Assembly: GCA_036266155.1 (NCBI GenBank)
Contig: DATANR010000210.1
Coordinates: forward strand, 1-22,871
Reading direction: 5' to 3'
Origin: SIAJ01 sp036266155
GTDB lineage: Bacteria > Planctomycetota > Planctomycetia > Gemmatales > Gemmataceae
Length of the DNA: 22,871 bases
Below the pieces are notes generated by a model. The model did not search any database. It was not told the origin of the DNA and saw only the letters and a program-made list of their open reading frames with translations. Shown here piece after piece: positions 14,208-21,269 of this stretch. The position numbers were made by a program, and so were the translations under genes. Positions within the stretch are counted from its first letter, which is position 1. Each line of letters begins with the position of its first letter.

Positions 14208-15386
14208 TCACGCTGCCGCATACACGTTTTCCGCCGCCGCCACACCCGAACCCGGTGTGATCGCAACGCCCGCTCCGCGTAGACATTGCTCCAGTGCCGC
14301 CAGCACCGTGAAAACCGGCCCGGGCCGGCTGTTGTGGCCCATCAGGCCGATGCGCCAGACCTTGCCCTTGAAGTCGCCGAGCCCGCCGCCAATCTCGATG
14401 CCGAATTCGGTGAGCATGCGCTTGCGAATGGTCAAGTCATCGACGCCATGCGGAATGAACACCGCGTTGAGCTGCGGGAGTTGATTGCCTTCCTTCGCCG
14501 AATACTTGAGCCCCATCGCCGTGAGCCCGGCCTTGAGCGCCTTGTGATTCCGCTGATGCCGTGCCCAACGAGCTTCGAGGCCCTCTTCGTGCAACAGCCG
14601 CAAGCCTTCGCGAAGGGCATAGATCATCGTGATCGGCGCCGTGTGATGGTACGCTCGGTCGCTGCCCCAATAGGTGCGGATCATTGTCAGGTCGAGGTAC
14701 CAGCTCTGTACCTTGGTCTTGCGGCGGCTCATCGCCTCCTCGGCCCGCGGGCTGATCGTGACCGGCGACAGACCCGGCGGACAGCTCAGGCCCTTCTGCG
14801 AGCACGAGAACACGGCATCGAGCTGCCATTCGTCGACCTTGAGCGGCACGCAGCCGAGCGACGTCACCGCGTCGACGATGAGCAGCGTGTCGAACTCATG
14901 ACACAGCTTGCCGACTTCGTCCAATGGCTGCAACGCCCCGGTCGACGTCTCCGCGTGCACGATCGTGAGCACCTTCGGCCGCACTTGCTTGAGCGTGTCG
15001 CGGAGCCGGTTCAGGTCAAACACCTCGCCCCACGGTTGTTCGAGCACCGTCAACTTGGCTCCCGTTCGCCCGGCCACTTCGACCATGCGCTGGCCGAAGA
15101 AACCCATCACGCACACCACGACCGAGTCGCCCGGCTCGAGCAAATTGACCGCACACGCTTCCATGCCGGCCATGCCGGTCGCGCTGACGGGGAACGTGAG
15201 CGCGTTCTTGGTGCGATACGCGTCGCGCAGCAGTTGCTGTGTTTCCAGCATCATCTCCAGGAACGCCGGGTCGAGGTGGCCGAGCAACGGCGTGGCCATC
15301 GCGGTGAGCACACGCGGGTGAACGTCACTCGGGCCCGGTCCCAGCAAAAGACGCTGCGGCGGGTTCAACTGTCCGGGAATCGTCAT
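14208..15386 (-). CDS. alanine-glyoxylate / serine-pyruvate type aminotransferase (class V)
   Basis: A 392-residue PLP-dependent class V aminotransferase. The N-terminus LLLGPGPSDVHPRVL, the phosphate-binding SATGMAG at 68-74, Asp172 in VDAVTS (contacts the pyridine nitrogen) and Lys198 in SCSQKGLSCPPG (Schiff base) fit the alanine-glyoxylate/serine-pyruvate aminotransferase subfamily. It probably transfers amino groups between alanine or serine and glyoxylate or pyruvate; the exact pair cannot be decided. The start at 15386 is chosen because MTIPGQLNPPQRLLLGPGPS is the usual N-terminus; the longer open frame reaches into the promoter region of murB. The C-terminal tail (VAITPGSGVAAAENVYAAA) is an Ala-rich extension. 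Single gene, divergent from murB. Confidence 0.88.
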   Translation of the reverse strand: MTIPGQLNPPQRLLLGPGPSDVHPRVLTAMATPLLGHLDPAFLEMMLETQQLLRDAYRTKNALTFPVSATGMAGMEACAVNLLEPGDSVVVCVMGFFGQRMVEVAGRTGAKLTVLEQPWGEVFDLNRLRDTLKQVRPKVLTIVHAETSTGALQPLDEVGKLCHEFDTLLIVDAVTSLGCVPLKVDEWQLDAVFSCSQKGLSCPPGLSPVTISPRAEEAMSRRKTKVQSWYLDLTMIRTYWGSDRAYHHTAPITMIYALREGLRLLHEEGLEARWARHQRNHKALKAGLTAMGLKYSAKEGNQLPQLNAVFIPHGVDDLTIRKRMLTEFGIEIGGGLGDFKGKVWRIGLMGHNSRPGPVFTVLAALEQCLRGAGVAITPGSGVAAAENVYAAA

Positions 15387-15450
15387 GAAGCGCTCTCGAA
15401 ATCGGGGCAGGGCGGGCGACTTCGGATATCGTAGCAATCCATGGCGCCAG

Positions 15451-15480
15451 TTGACGCAACTGAATCACCGGCCGTATGGT
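15451..15480 (+). promoter_or_regulatory. candidate sigma-70-like promoter for murB
   Basis: TTGACG at 15451-15456 and TATGGT at 15475-15480 are 18 nt apart, 30 nt before the murB ATG. The -35 matches consensus in five of six positions. Confidence 0.5.
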
Positions 15481-15509
15481 AGCTGGGATCACTTGCTCCG
15501 GAGGACCCG

Positions 15510-16388
15510 ATGGGCTTTCGCGACGAGTTCGCCGCCATCATTCAAGCCGGGCAGCCGCTGGCGCCGTTCACGCACCTGCGCATCGGCGGGCCGGCCGAAT
15601 ATCTGGTCGCGCCGCGCACGCGCGACGAGTTCGCCCGCGTCGTCGCCGCCTGTGCCGCCGAGCGGATTCCGCTCCGCGTGCTCGGCGTCGGCACCAACTT
15701 GCTCGTCCGCGATGAGGGCGTCACCGGCGTCGTCGTCCGCATGATCGCGCCTGAATTCACCAACGTCTCCGTCTCCGGCCGCACCGTGAAGGCCGGCGGC
15801 GGGGCGACGTTGCTCGCCCTCATTCGGGCCGCAACGACCGCGGGTCTGGCCGGGTTCGAAACGCTTGTCGGCATCACGGCCACGGTCGGCGGGGCCCTGC
15901 GCTTCAACGCCGGCGACCGCTCGGGCGAGATTGCCGACCATCTCACGCGCGTCGAAGTCATCGACAAGGCCGGCAAGATCGTCACCCGTCAGCGCGGCGA
16001 CATCCGCTTCGGCGAGCACGATAGCGACCTCGACGATCCCGTGGTTCTCGCCGTCGAATTCGCCCTGGAAGCCGACGACCCCGACGCGATCGTCAAGCGC
16101 ATGCGGCGCGCGTGGATCAACCGCAAGGCCGATCAGCCGCTGAGCCATCAATCGGCGGTGCGCGTCTTCCGCAATCCGCAGGGGCAGACGGCCGCGCATC
16201 TGATCGAACGGGCCGGCCTCGTCGGCAGCCGCGTCGGCGCCGCGACGGTGAGCGACCGCAACGCGAACTACATCGTCGCGCAGCCGGGCACGACCGCGGC
16301 CGACGTGATCGCCCTCGCCGACAAGATGCGCTCCACGGTGCGCAACGCTTCGGGGGTGACCCTGGAGCAGGAGTTGAAAGTGTGGTGA
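15510..16388 (+). CDS. murB: UDP-N-acetylmuramate dehydrogenase (MurB)
   Basis: MurB reduces UDP-GlcNAc-enolpyruvate to UDP-MurNAc with NADPH, the second committed step of peptidoglycan synthesis. The 292-residue protein shows the FAD-binding landmarks RIGGPAEYL (24-32), VGVGTNLLVRDEG (58-70) and GITATVGGALRFNAG (121-135, Arg131), plus Glu286 near the C-terminus (TLEQELKVW). The length fits the short MurB type. The usual active-site motif SxGSxFKNP reads SAVRVFRNP here: the position of the proton-donating Ser (or Cys) is Arg218, so activity or the proton donor may differ. ATG 15510 is preceded by GGAGG at 15500-15504. A short FtsQ-like gene overlaps its end, as in dcw clusters. Confidence 0.88.
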   Translation: MGFRDEFAAIIQAGQPLAPFTHLRIGGPAEYLVAPRTRDEFARVVAACAAERIPLRVLGVGTNLLVRDEGVTGVVVRMIAPEFTNVSVSGRTVKAGGGATLLALIRAATTAGLAGFETLVGITATVGGALRFNAGDRSGEIADHLTRVEVIDKAGKIVTRQRGDIRFGEHDSDLDDPVVLAVEFALEADDPDAIVKRMRRAWINRKADQPLSHQSAVRVFRNPQGQTAAHLIERAGLVGSRVGAATVSDRNANYIVAQPGTTAADVIALADKMRSTVRNASGVTLEQELKVW

Positions 16389-16756
16389 CGCGCGGCCCCC
16401 GCCGCTGGCCGCGCCGGCTGACCCAGGTGGTGCTGGGGCTCGCGGCCGTCGCCCTGGCCATCGGCGGCGTCGTCGCGGTCGGCAACGTGGCCCGCGAAGC
16501 CATCCAGCCGAGCGAACGCTACCATGTTCCTTTCAGCGGGATCGAATGCCCGGCCCCACCCGGTCAGGCGCACGCCGAATTCCTCGAAGAAGTCCGCTAC
16601 CTCGGCAAATTCCCGACGCGCGTGAACATCCTCGACCCCAAACTACCCGACCACCTGCGCACCGCCTTCGCCGCCCACCGCCGCGTCGCCGAAGTCACGA
16701 ACATCCGCATCCAATCGCCGAAAAAGATCGAAGTCGAGCTGCGCTTCCGGCCGTAA
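16382..16756 (+). CDS. short FtsQ/POTRA-like membrane-anchored protein
   Basis: A 124-residue protein with a basic N-terminus (TRGPRRWPRRLTQ), one membrane helix (about 15-33, VVLGLAAVALAIGGVVAVG) and an outside domain of about 90 residues. The spacing of DHLRTAFAAHRRVAEVTNIRIQSPKKIEVELRFRP matches the end of a POTRA domain as in FtsQ/DivIB (AFxxHPWVxxVxxV pattern). FtsQ normally continues with a beta domain, which is absent here: the frame stops after FRP at 16754-16756, then stays open to 16948. Two adjacent GTG codons (16382, 16385) can start; CAGGAG at 16368-16373 favours 16382, while 16385 overlaps the murB stop as GTGA. The murB context supports a cell-division role; the call is tentative. 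Confidence 0.55.
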   Translation: MVTRGPRRWPRRLTQVVLGLAAVALAIGGVVAVGNVAREAIQPSERYHVPFSGIECPAPPGQAHAEFLEEVRYLGKFPTRVNILDPKLPDHLRTAFAAHRRVAEVTNIRIQSPKKIEVELRFRP

Positions 16757-16800
16757 ACAAAGTTGGATGTGGCTGTTACGCCGTTCGCCCGATCCGCTCG

Positions 16801-16842
16801 GATTCCTCTGGCGTCGCGCCCCACCCCACTTCCAGAGGAATC
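16801..16842. repeat. 11-bp inverted repeat in the 307-base gap after the FtsQ-like gene
   Basis: GATTCCTCTGG (16801-16811) and CCAGAGGAATC (16832-16842) are perfectly complementary with a 20-nt loop. No T-run follows directly, though CTTTTTGCC lies at 16863-16871. It may be a terminator-like structure for the murB transcript. The rest of the gap (16757-17063) shows no convincing gene; TACAAT at 17011-17016 could be a -10 box for the next gene but lacks a -35. Confidence 0.55.
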
Positions 16843-17063
16843 TCACTTTGGCAGAATCAACACTTTTTGCCAGACAAATCTCTCTGAATACGCGAACTTT
16901 GATGCTGTAAAGGCGGTACTTCACCTCGACCGGACGAATGAGCCATAGTGGTCCTGTCATCCAATGGCGATGCAACGCTGTGCAGCCGAGATGGCAAAAG
17001 TGCAAGTCCATACAATAGCGCGATGGATTAAGAGTCCGCCAACTAACGAAAGGAAGGGCGTAA

Positions 17064-17966
17064 ATGCGAGCCTCTACCGCAATGCATGTCGTCGCTGTTC
17101 TCTGCACACTTACGCTTTGCGATCCCGCATCATGCGACCCTGCTCAATCCGGTGGGGGCGGCGCGGAAGTCGACCGATTCGTCAAGCTGCTTCAGGACAA
17201 GGAACCCGAGGTGCGCAAGCGCGCGGCAATCGAACTCGGCAAACTTGGTGCAAAATCGGAGAAAGCACTCGCTGCACTGAAAGCCCATTTAGATGATCCG
17301 GACTCTGGCGTTCGCCTGGCAATCGCCAAAGCGATGAATCAGATCGAGCAAGATCTGCCAGCCCCAGTAGTCAAAGGGGCCATCGTATATTGGAAACGGT
17401 TTGAAGATTCAAATGGCTCAACGAAGTGCGTTGGTTGGTACAAGATTGAATCGGGTTCGATGATTCTCCAAGACTTTTCCATACTGTCGCACAAGTTGGA
17501 CCTCAAGCCGTCGATTGTTGATTTTAAGATGACTGACAAAGAGATTGTATTTGTGGAGAAGATTCCCGAAGAAGATTTTGGCAATGGCAATGTGGCACTA
17601 GGTATCTCATATCCTCACAGGTTATCCGTCACAAAAAATGGTCGTGTATATGAGGGCCGGGTGGGAGATGGATGGTCTCCCGGGGGTTCGAGCAAGGGCT
17701 GGACAGTGCGCCTTGAACCAGTGGCCGCCGACCAACTAAAGGCCGAGATGCAAGACCTGCTCAAGGTGTTCGAGCGCGAAATTGACCGCACAAAAAGCGC
17801 AATCGATGACCACAAAAAACAACTTGAATACTGGTCGGGCCAAGAGGGAGCGGTTGCTCAGGGGAATGCATATTCCAACCGCTTAAGTCTAGCAAACGAG
17901 CAGAAATGGCTAGGAAAACTCAATGATCGGAGCAAGTCAACAAAAGAGAAAATGCCGCGGGACTGA
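17064..17966 (+). CDS. secreted HEAT-repeat protein of unknown function
   Basis: A 300-residue protein with an N-terminal signal-like stretch (MRASTAMHVVAVLCTLTLC) and then one to two HEAT/PBS-lyase-type repeats (about 35-95): FVKLLQDKEPEVRKRAAIEL followed by LKAHLDDPDSGVRLAIAKAM. The middle part (100-225) is a beta-rich region I do not recognise, and the end (230-300) is charged and probably coiled coil (LKAEMQDLLKVFEREIDRTK). HEAT repeats bind proteins; no enzyme motif is seen. The start ATG 17064 has AAGGAAGG at 17050-17057 in front. Codon use is AT-richer than the neighbours and the flanks are repeat-laden, so the gene looks like an accessory or acquired locus. Function not assigned. Confidence 0.7.
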   Translation: MRASTAMHVVAVLCTLTLCDPASCDPAQSGGGGAEVDRFVKLLQDKEPEVRKRAAIELGKLGAKSEKALAALKAHLDDPDSGVRLAIAKAMNQIEQDLPAPVVKGAIVYWKRFEDSNGSTKCVGWYKIESGSMILQDFSILSHKLDLKPSIVDFKMTDKEIVFVEKIPEEDFGNGNVALGISYPHRLSVTKNGRVYEGRVGDGWSPGGSSKGWTVRLEPVAADQLKAEMQDLLKVFEREIDRTKSAIDDHKKQLEYWSGQEGAVAQGNAYSNRLSLANEQKWLGKLNDRSKSTKEKMPRD

Positions 17967-18086
17967 TGAACTCGAATCGATGCGACGCAAATGGAACTGA
18001 CCGCAACGCATTAGTACTCGATCGCACAACTCGCACGCAGCATCGGAATGGTTCGCGATCCACGCGGTCAGGTTCTAGCATACAAC

Positions 18087-18168
18087 GGACCGGAAGCGTC
18101 CCCGGTGACAGCGGGCCTTCACCCTGACGCCGGCCGCCGACCAATTGACCCGCCGCCCGTCGTTCGCC
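18087..18168. repeat. 82-bp direct repeat, copy 1 (left of the toxin-antitoxin pair)
   Basis: Aligns without gaps to 18945-19026 with 71 of 82 bases identical. It is GC-rich, contains GGGC/GCCC-type short palindromes and lies in the 324-base gap 17967-18290. The rest of that gap shows only a weak promoter near its right end. Confidence 0.88.
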
Positions 18169-18231
18169 TTCGCCCACTCCGAGGCCGACGGCTTCCCCGG
18201 CGTCCGTGCAGTGCCGGCCGAGCGGTGGCCA

Positions 18232-18259
18232 TTGCTGGCTTCCAAAACACGGGTAAACT
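18232..18259 (+). promoter_or_regulatory. weak candidate promoter for the toxin-antitoxin pair
   Basis: TTGCTG (18232-18237) and TAAACT (18254-18259), spaced by 16 nt, lie 31 nt before the toxin ATG. Both boxes are imperfect. Confidence 0.35.
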
Positions 18260-18290
18260 GAATTCGGCGGCGTCAGGTATCGAGGGAGCC

Positions 18291-18560
18291 ATGGAGCCCA
18301 TCGTCATCTGGGATCTGGACGACGATCCGGATGGCAACATTGCTCACATCGCGGAGCACGGCGTCACAAGAGAAGAAGTGGACGAAGTCCTTCAGAACGA
18401 AGACAACGAGACGGACAAAAGTGCGTCGAGCGGTCGGCCAATCACCTTCGGCTGGACGACTACGGGCAAGCATTTGGCGGTTGTTTGGGAAGAGGCTGGC
18501 GACGATCCGCGAATGGTGTATCCGGTCACGGCCTACGAAACGCCGCCGCGTGGATGGTGA
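18291..18560 (+). CDS. BrnT-like toxin family protein
   Basis: An 89-residue protein that resembles the BrnT/DUF4258 group of RelE-fold ribonuclease toxins: IVIWDLDDDPDGNIAHIAEHGVT with the following EEVDEVL helix, a central GRPITFGWTTTGKHLAVVW strand pair and a final VYPVTAYE strand. Members of this planctomycete subgroup are usually annotated as BrnT toxins, but RNase activity is unproven here. The start ATG 18291 is preceded by GAGGGAG (18282-18288). The gene lies 4 nt before a helix-turn-helix gene, the order toxin-antitoxin being common for BrnT/HTH pairs. Both genes are enclosed by 82-bp direct repeats. Confidence 0.68.
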   Translation: MEPIVIWDLDDDPDGNIAHIAEHGVTREEVDEVLQNEDNETDKSASSGRPITFGWTTTGKHLAVVWEEAGDDPRMVYPVTAYETPPRGW

Positions 18561-18564
18561 ACCG

Positions 18565-18927
18565 ATGTCGAAGAGTCTTCAACACAAGATCGAGCGGTCG
18601 CCGGAGGAAGTGGCCCGCCTGCGCGAATTGCGCGAGCGCTACCAGCGCGAGATGCCGTCCATCGCGGACCTGGAAGCACAGGGGGCCGAATTCGCCCCGC
18701 TCGGTGAGGTCATCTTGTTGCGTACTCTCGCCGTTGAACTGAGGCAGGAACGCGAAAGACAGGGACTCTCGCGGGAACAACTCGCAGAGCAGTTGCACTT
18801 GAGCGCCGAAGCATTGGCCGCCGTCGAAGCGGCCACCGTTGGAAAGCTGACGCTCGGAATCCTCTCGCGGATTGCCCACGCGCTCGGCAAACAAGTCGTC
18901 TGCTCGCTGGTCGAGAAGGTCGCCTGA
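18565..18927 (+). CDS. HTH (XRE-type) antitoxin-like protein
   Basis: A 120-residue protein with a charged N-terminal helix (1-35, ERSPEEVARLRELRERYQR) and a C-terminal XRE/Cro helix-turn-helix (about 53-110): LRQERERQGLSREQLAEQL with recognition helix LSAEALAAVEAA, followed by LTLGILSRIAHALGK. Such proteins bind DNA and, beside a toxin, usually neutralise it and repress the operon. The start ATG 18565 lies 4 nt after the toxin stop; the ribosome binding site is weak (GGTGA), consistent with coupled translation. The next repeat copy starts 18 bp after its stop. The antitoxin role is inferred from the context. Confidence 0.72.
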   Translation: MSKSLQHKIERSPEEVARLRELRERYQREMPSIADLEAQGAEFAPLGEVILLRTLAVELRQERERQGLSREQLAEQLHLSAEALAAVEAATVGKLTLGILSRIAHALGKQVVCSLVEKVA

Positions 18928-18944
18928 GGGCTCCCAGATCAAAC

Positions 18945-19026
18945 AGACCCGAAGCGTCCACGGCGGCGGCGGGCCTTCGCCCTGACGCCGGTCACCGACT
19001 AATTGACCCGCCGCCCGCCGTTCGCC
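18945..19026. repeat. 82-bp direct repeat, copy 2 (right of the toxin-antitoxin pair)
   Basis: Same length as copy 1 at 18087-18168, 71 of 82 bases identical, exactly 858 bp downstream. Here CGGCGGCGGCGGGC (18961-18974) can pair with ACCCGCCGCCCGCCG (19006-19020) with one bulged base, so the element is a partial palindrome. Confidence 0.88.
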
Positions 19027-19071
19027 AGTCCGAGACACTCGTTGAAAGCATTTCAGCCGTCGAATTCCCTA

Positions 19072-19098
19072 TTGTCCTAGCCTCCTCGCGGGTATGAT
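19072..19098 (+). promoter_or_regulatory. candidate promoter for the carboxypeptidase-regulatory-like gene
   Basis: TATGAT at 19093-19098 is a strong -10 box (five of six). TTGTCC at 19072-19077 is a possible -35 with a short 15-nt spacer. It lies 31 nt before ATG 19129. Confidence 0.38.
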
Positions 19099-19128
19099 GG
19101 TCGCCGACTACCTTGCCGTGAGTGAATC

Positions 19129-19845
19129 ATGCGTTCCTTGCTCATCGCTGCCGTTCTTTTGGCGACATCGGCGTCGGCGTGGGCCGATGATGTGGTGCCG
19201 GCCATACAGAAGCGCGTGTCGGACTCGCTTTACGAGATTCACGAAGCGGGGGCCGAACTCTACAACGCGGGCGATTTCGACGGGGGCTACCGCGTCTATC
19301 AGGGTGGGCTCATGGTTGCGCGGCGGATGCTCGTGGATCGGCCCGACATTCAGAGGATAATCGCCGACGGGTTGACGGCCGCAAAAGGGCTACCGGGCGC
19401 CGATCGTCGGGGGTTCAAGCTGCACGAGGTGATCGAGTCGGTGCGCGGCGAACTCCTCAAGCCGGTGAAGGGGACGGAGCAACTCACGATCACGCCGCGT
19501 GTTGTTGACAAAACCAAGAAGCCGGAGACCAAGCCCGCGGGGACGGTCGCTGAAGTAAAGGATGGCGTGGTCGGCCGCGTCATCTGGCAAGGCGCGCCGC
19601 TCACGGGTGTCGATGTCACGTTCGTATCGCTCGGCCGCCGGGAGCCGCGTGTATTTGAGACGACGACGGGCCCGCAGGGCGTTTATACGATCGCGGGACT
19701 GCCGGCCGGCAAGTACGTAGTGCTCATCACGGCTGGCGCGGGCGCTACCAAGAAGTTGCCGGAGCGGTATGCCACGTCAACCACGTCGCCGTTGATCTTC
19801 GACGTCAAGGGGACCGGCGACAAGCTGGACTTTCTGTTGCAGTAA
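19129..19845 (+). CDS. secreted protein with carboxypeptidase-regulatory-like (Ig-fold) domain
   Basis: A 238-residue protein with a clear Sec signal peptide (MRSLLIAAVLLATSASAWA, cleavage after residue 19). A helical region follows (about 20-110) with YNAGDFDGGYRVYQGGLMVA, resembling a TPR-like or unknown planctomycete domain, then a Pro/Lys-rich linker (about 120-140), and a C-terminal beta-sandwich of the carboxypeptidase D regulatory type (145-238): VVGRVIWQGAPLTGVDVTFV and GVYTIAGLPAGKYVVLITAG. Such domains bind or stabilise other surface proteins and are common in planctomycete secreted proteins. The start is set by the signal peptide; the ribosome binding site is weak. No enzyme motif is seen. 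A strong terminator follows 64 nt after its stop. Confidence 0.78.
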   Translation: MRSLLIAAVLLATSASAWADDVVPAIQKRVSDSLYEIHEAGAELYNAGDFDGGYRVYQGGLMVARRMLVDRPDIQRIIADGLTAAKGLPGADRRGFKLHEVIESVRGELLKPVKGTEQLTITPRVVDKTKKPETKPAGTVAEVKDGVVGRVIWQGAPLTGVDVTFVSLGRREPRVFETTTGPQGVYTIAGLPAGKYVVLITAGAGATKKLPERYATSTTSPLIFDVKGTGDKLDFLLQ

Positions 19846-19935
19846 CCGGCCCTTGCTCGCGGTGCCGGGTTCGCTAGCTTGACAGACGGACTGATACGGA
19901 TGCGGCTCGCCCGGACGATGGTGCCGGGCTTTTTT
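19844..19935 (+). promoter_or_regulatory. structured purA leader with possible alternative pairings
   Basis: Arms in order: AACCGGC (19844-19850), GCCGGGTT (19864-19871), GCCCGG (19909-19914), CCGGGC (19924-19929). The second can pair with the first, or about 5 bp with the third, competing with the terminator stem. A 9-nt direct repeat GGTGCCGGG (19861-19869, 19920-19928) makes this possible. No ligand or binding protein is suggested by sequence. Confidence 0.35.
19909..19935 (+). terminator. rho-independent terminator just upstream of purA
   Basis: GCCCGG (19909-19914), 9-nt loop, CCGGGC (19924-19929) and TTTTTT (19930-19935). It ends 12 nt before the purA ATG at 19948. It probably terminates the preceding secreted-protein gene, but its place in the purA leader is unusual. 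Confidence 0.75.
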
Positions 19936-19947
19936 CATGGGGCTTCG

Positions 19948-21243
19948 ATGAGTTGTACGTGCGTGGTCGGCCTGCAGTGGGGCGACGAGGCCAAGGGCAA
20001 GATCGTCGATCTGCTGGCCGAGGACCACGATTTCGTCGTTCGCTACAACGGCGGCAACAACGCCGGCCACACGGTTGTCTGGGGCGAGCGGACGTTCAAG
20101 TTGTCGCTGTTGCCGACAGGAGTGCTCAAGCCGCGGGTGACGTCGGTCATCGGCAACGGCGTCGTCGTCTATCCGCCGCAGTTCATCAAGGAAGTCGACC
20201 AGCTCGCCGCGGGCGGGATCGACATCGGGAAGAACCTGGCGGTCAGCGATCACGCGCACGTCATCTTCCCGTACCACATTGCCGAGGAAACGACGACCGA
20301 GCAGACGGGCTCGTCCATTGGCACGACCGGCCGTGGCATCGGGCCATGTTACCAGGACAAGGTCGGCCGCAGCGGCGGCGTTCGCGTCGGCGAGTTGCTG
20401 CATCCGGTCCACCTGCGCGAGCGGCTTCGCACGATCGTGCCGCGGAAGAATCGCGTGATCCGTGCGATGGCGGGCGATGGTGCGGTGCCGAAGGCGTTCA
20501 ATGCCGACGAAGTGTGCGATGAGTATCTCGGATACGCCGAGCGGCTCAAGCCGTTCGTCATGGACACGGCGTACCTGCTGCACAACGGGTTGAAGGCCGG
20601 CAAGCGCATCTTGTTCGAGGCGGCACAGGGCAGCCTCCTTGATGTCGATCACGGGACGTACCCCTACGTCACCAGTTCGCACAGTTTGCCGTCGGGCGTT
20701 TGGTCCGGCTCCGGGGTGCCCGCTCGACACATGACGCGAATCATCGGCGTGGTCAAGGCGTACACGACGCGCGTCGGCCGCGGCGCGTTTCCCACGGAGC
20801 TGGACGACGGACCCACGGGCATCGGCGAGCGCATTCGCAAGATCGGCCGCGAGTATGGCACCGTGACTGGCCGGCCGCGGCGCGTCGGCTGGTTTGATGC
20901 GGTCGCCGCACGCTACACCGCCATGCTGTCGGGAGCCGATGAGATCACGGTGATGCTGCTCGACGTGTTGAGCGGCCTCGACGAGATCAAGATTTGCACG
21001 GCCTACGAACTTGACGGCGAACGGCGGACGACGTTCCCGAGCGAGACGTTCTTGTTGGAACGATGCCGGCCGGTCTACGAGACGATGACCGGCTGGCGTG
21101 AAGACTTGACCGCGGCCCGCGACGCGAAACACCTGCCGCCGACGGCCCGGAAGTATGTCGATCGAATTGCGGAGCTGACGGGGTTACCCGTGTCGATCGC
21201 GTCGGTCGGTCCCGACCGGGCGCAGACGATTGCCCTACGGTGA
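19948..21243 (+). CDS. purA: adenylosuccinate synthase
   Basis: PurA couples IMP and aspartate using GTP to form adenylosuccinate, the first committed step to AMP. The 431-residue product has the family landmarks at the E. coli positions: WGDEAKGKIVD with Asp13, YNGGNNAGHTVVWGE with His41, the SSIGTTGRGIGPCY segment, LFEAAQGSLLDVDHGTYPY and VGRGAFPTEL. Two common motif residues differ from E. coli: GDEG is GDEA and GGHNAGHT is GGNNAGHT. The start ATG 19948 gives the standard N-terminus MSCTCVVGLQWGDE; the longer frame from TTG 19879 would run through the terminator hairpin and is rejected. GGGG at 19939-19942 is a short ribosome binding site. It is followed by uppS after 154 nt. Confidence 0.95.
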   Translation: MSCTCVVGLQWGDEAKGKIVDLLAEDHDFVVRYNGGNNAGHTVVWGERTFKLSLLPTGVLKPRVTSVIGNGVVVYPPQFIKEVDQLAAGGIDIGKNLAVSDHAHVIFPYHIAEETTTEQTGSSIGTTGRGIGPCYQDKVGRSGGVRVGELLHPVHLRERLRTIVPRKNRVIRAMAGDGAVPKAFNADEVCDEYLGYAERLKPFVMDTAYLLHNGLKAGKRILFEAAQGSLLDVDHGTYPYVTSSHSLPSGVWSGSGVPARHMTRIIGVVKAYTTRVGRGAFPTELDDGPTGIGERIRKIGREYGTVTGRPRRVGWFDAVAARYTAMLSGADEITVMLLDVLSGLDEIKICTAYELDGERRTTFPSETFLLERCRPVYETMTGWREDLTAARDAKHLPPTARKYVDRIAELTGLPVSIASVGPDRAQTIALR

Positions 21244-21269
21244 TTTTCGAATTAATGGATTGAGCAGGT

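Noticed and set aside
14286..15434. Long plus-strand open frame (382 codons) antisense to the aminotransferase
   Set aside because: It is the reverse complement of a well-supported class V aminotransferase; its translation is Arg/His-rich with no family motif, typical of a high-GC shadow frame.
16763..16948. Open frame after the FtsQ-like stop as a separate gene
   Set aside because: TTG start without Shine-Dalgarno, an 11-bp inverted repeat inside, and no domain; treated as gap sequence.
18087..19026. 82-bp repeats as integron attC sites
   Set aside because: Partial palindromy and cassette spacing fit, but the 7-base core boxes of attC are absent at both ends and no integrase is present; kept as a direct repeat only.
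19879..19884. Perfect TTGACA as a -35 box for purA
   Set aside because: No acceptable -10 lies 16-18 nt downstream (GCGGCT region), and transcription from it would still meet the terminator at 19909-19935.
19777..21132. Long minus-strand open frame (451 codons) antisense to purA
   Set aside because: Composition is that of a shadow frame (Arg/Asp/Val-rich, no domains) and purA is certain on the other strand.
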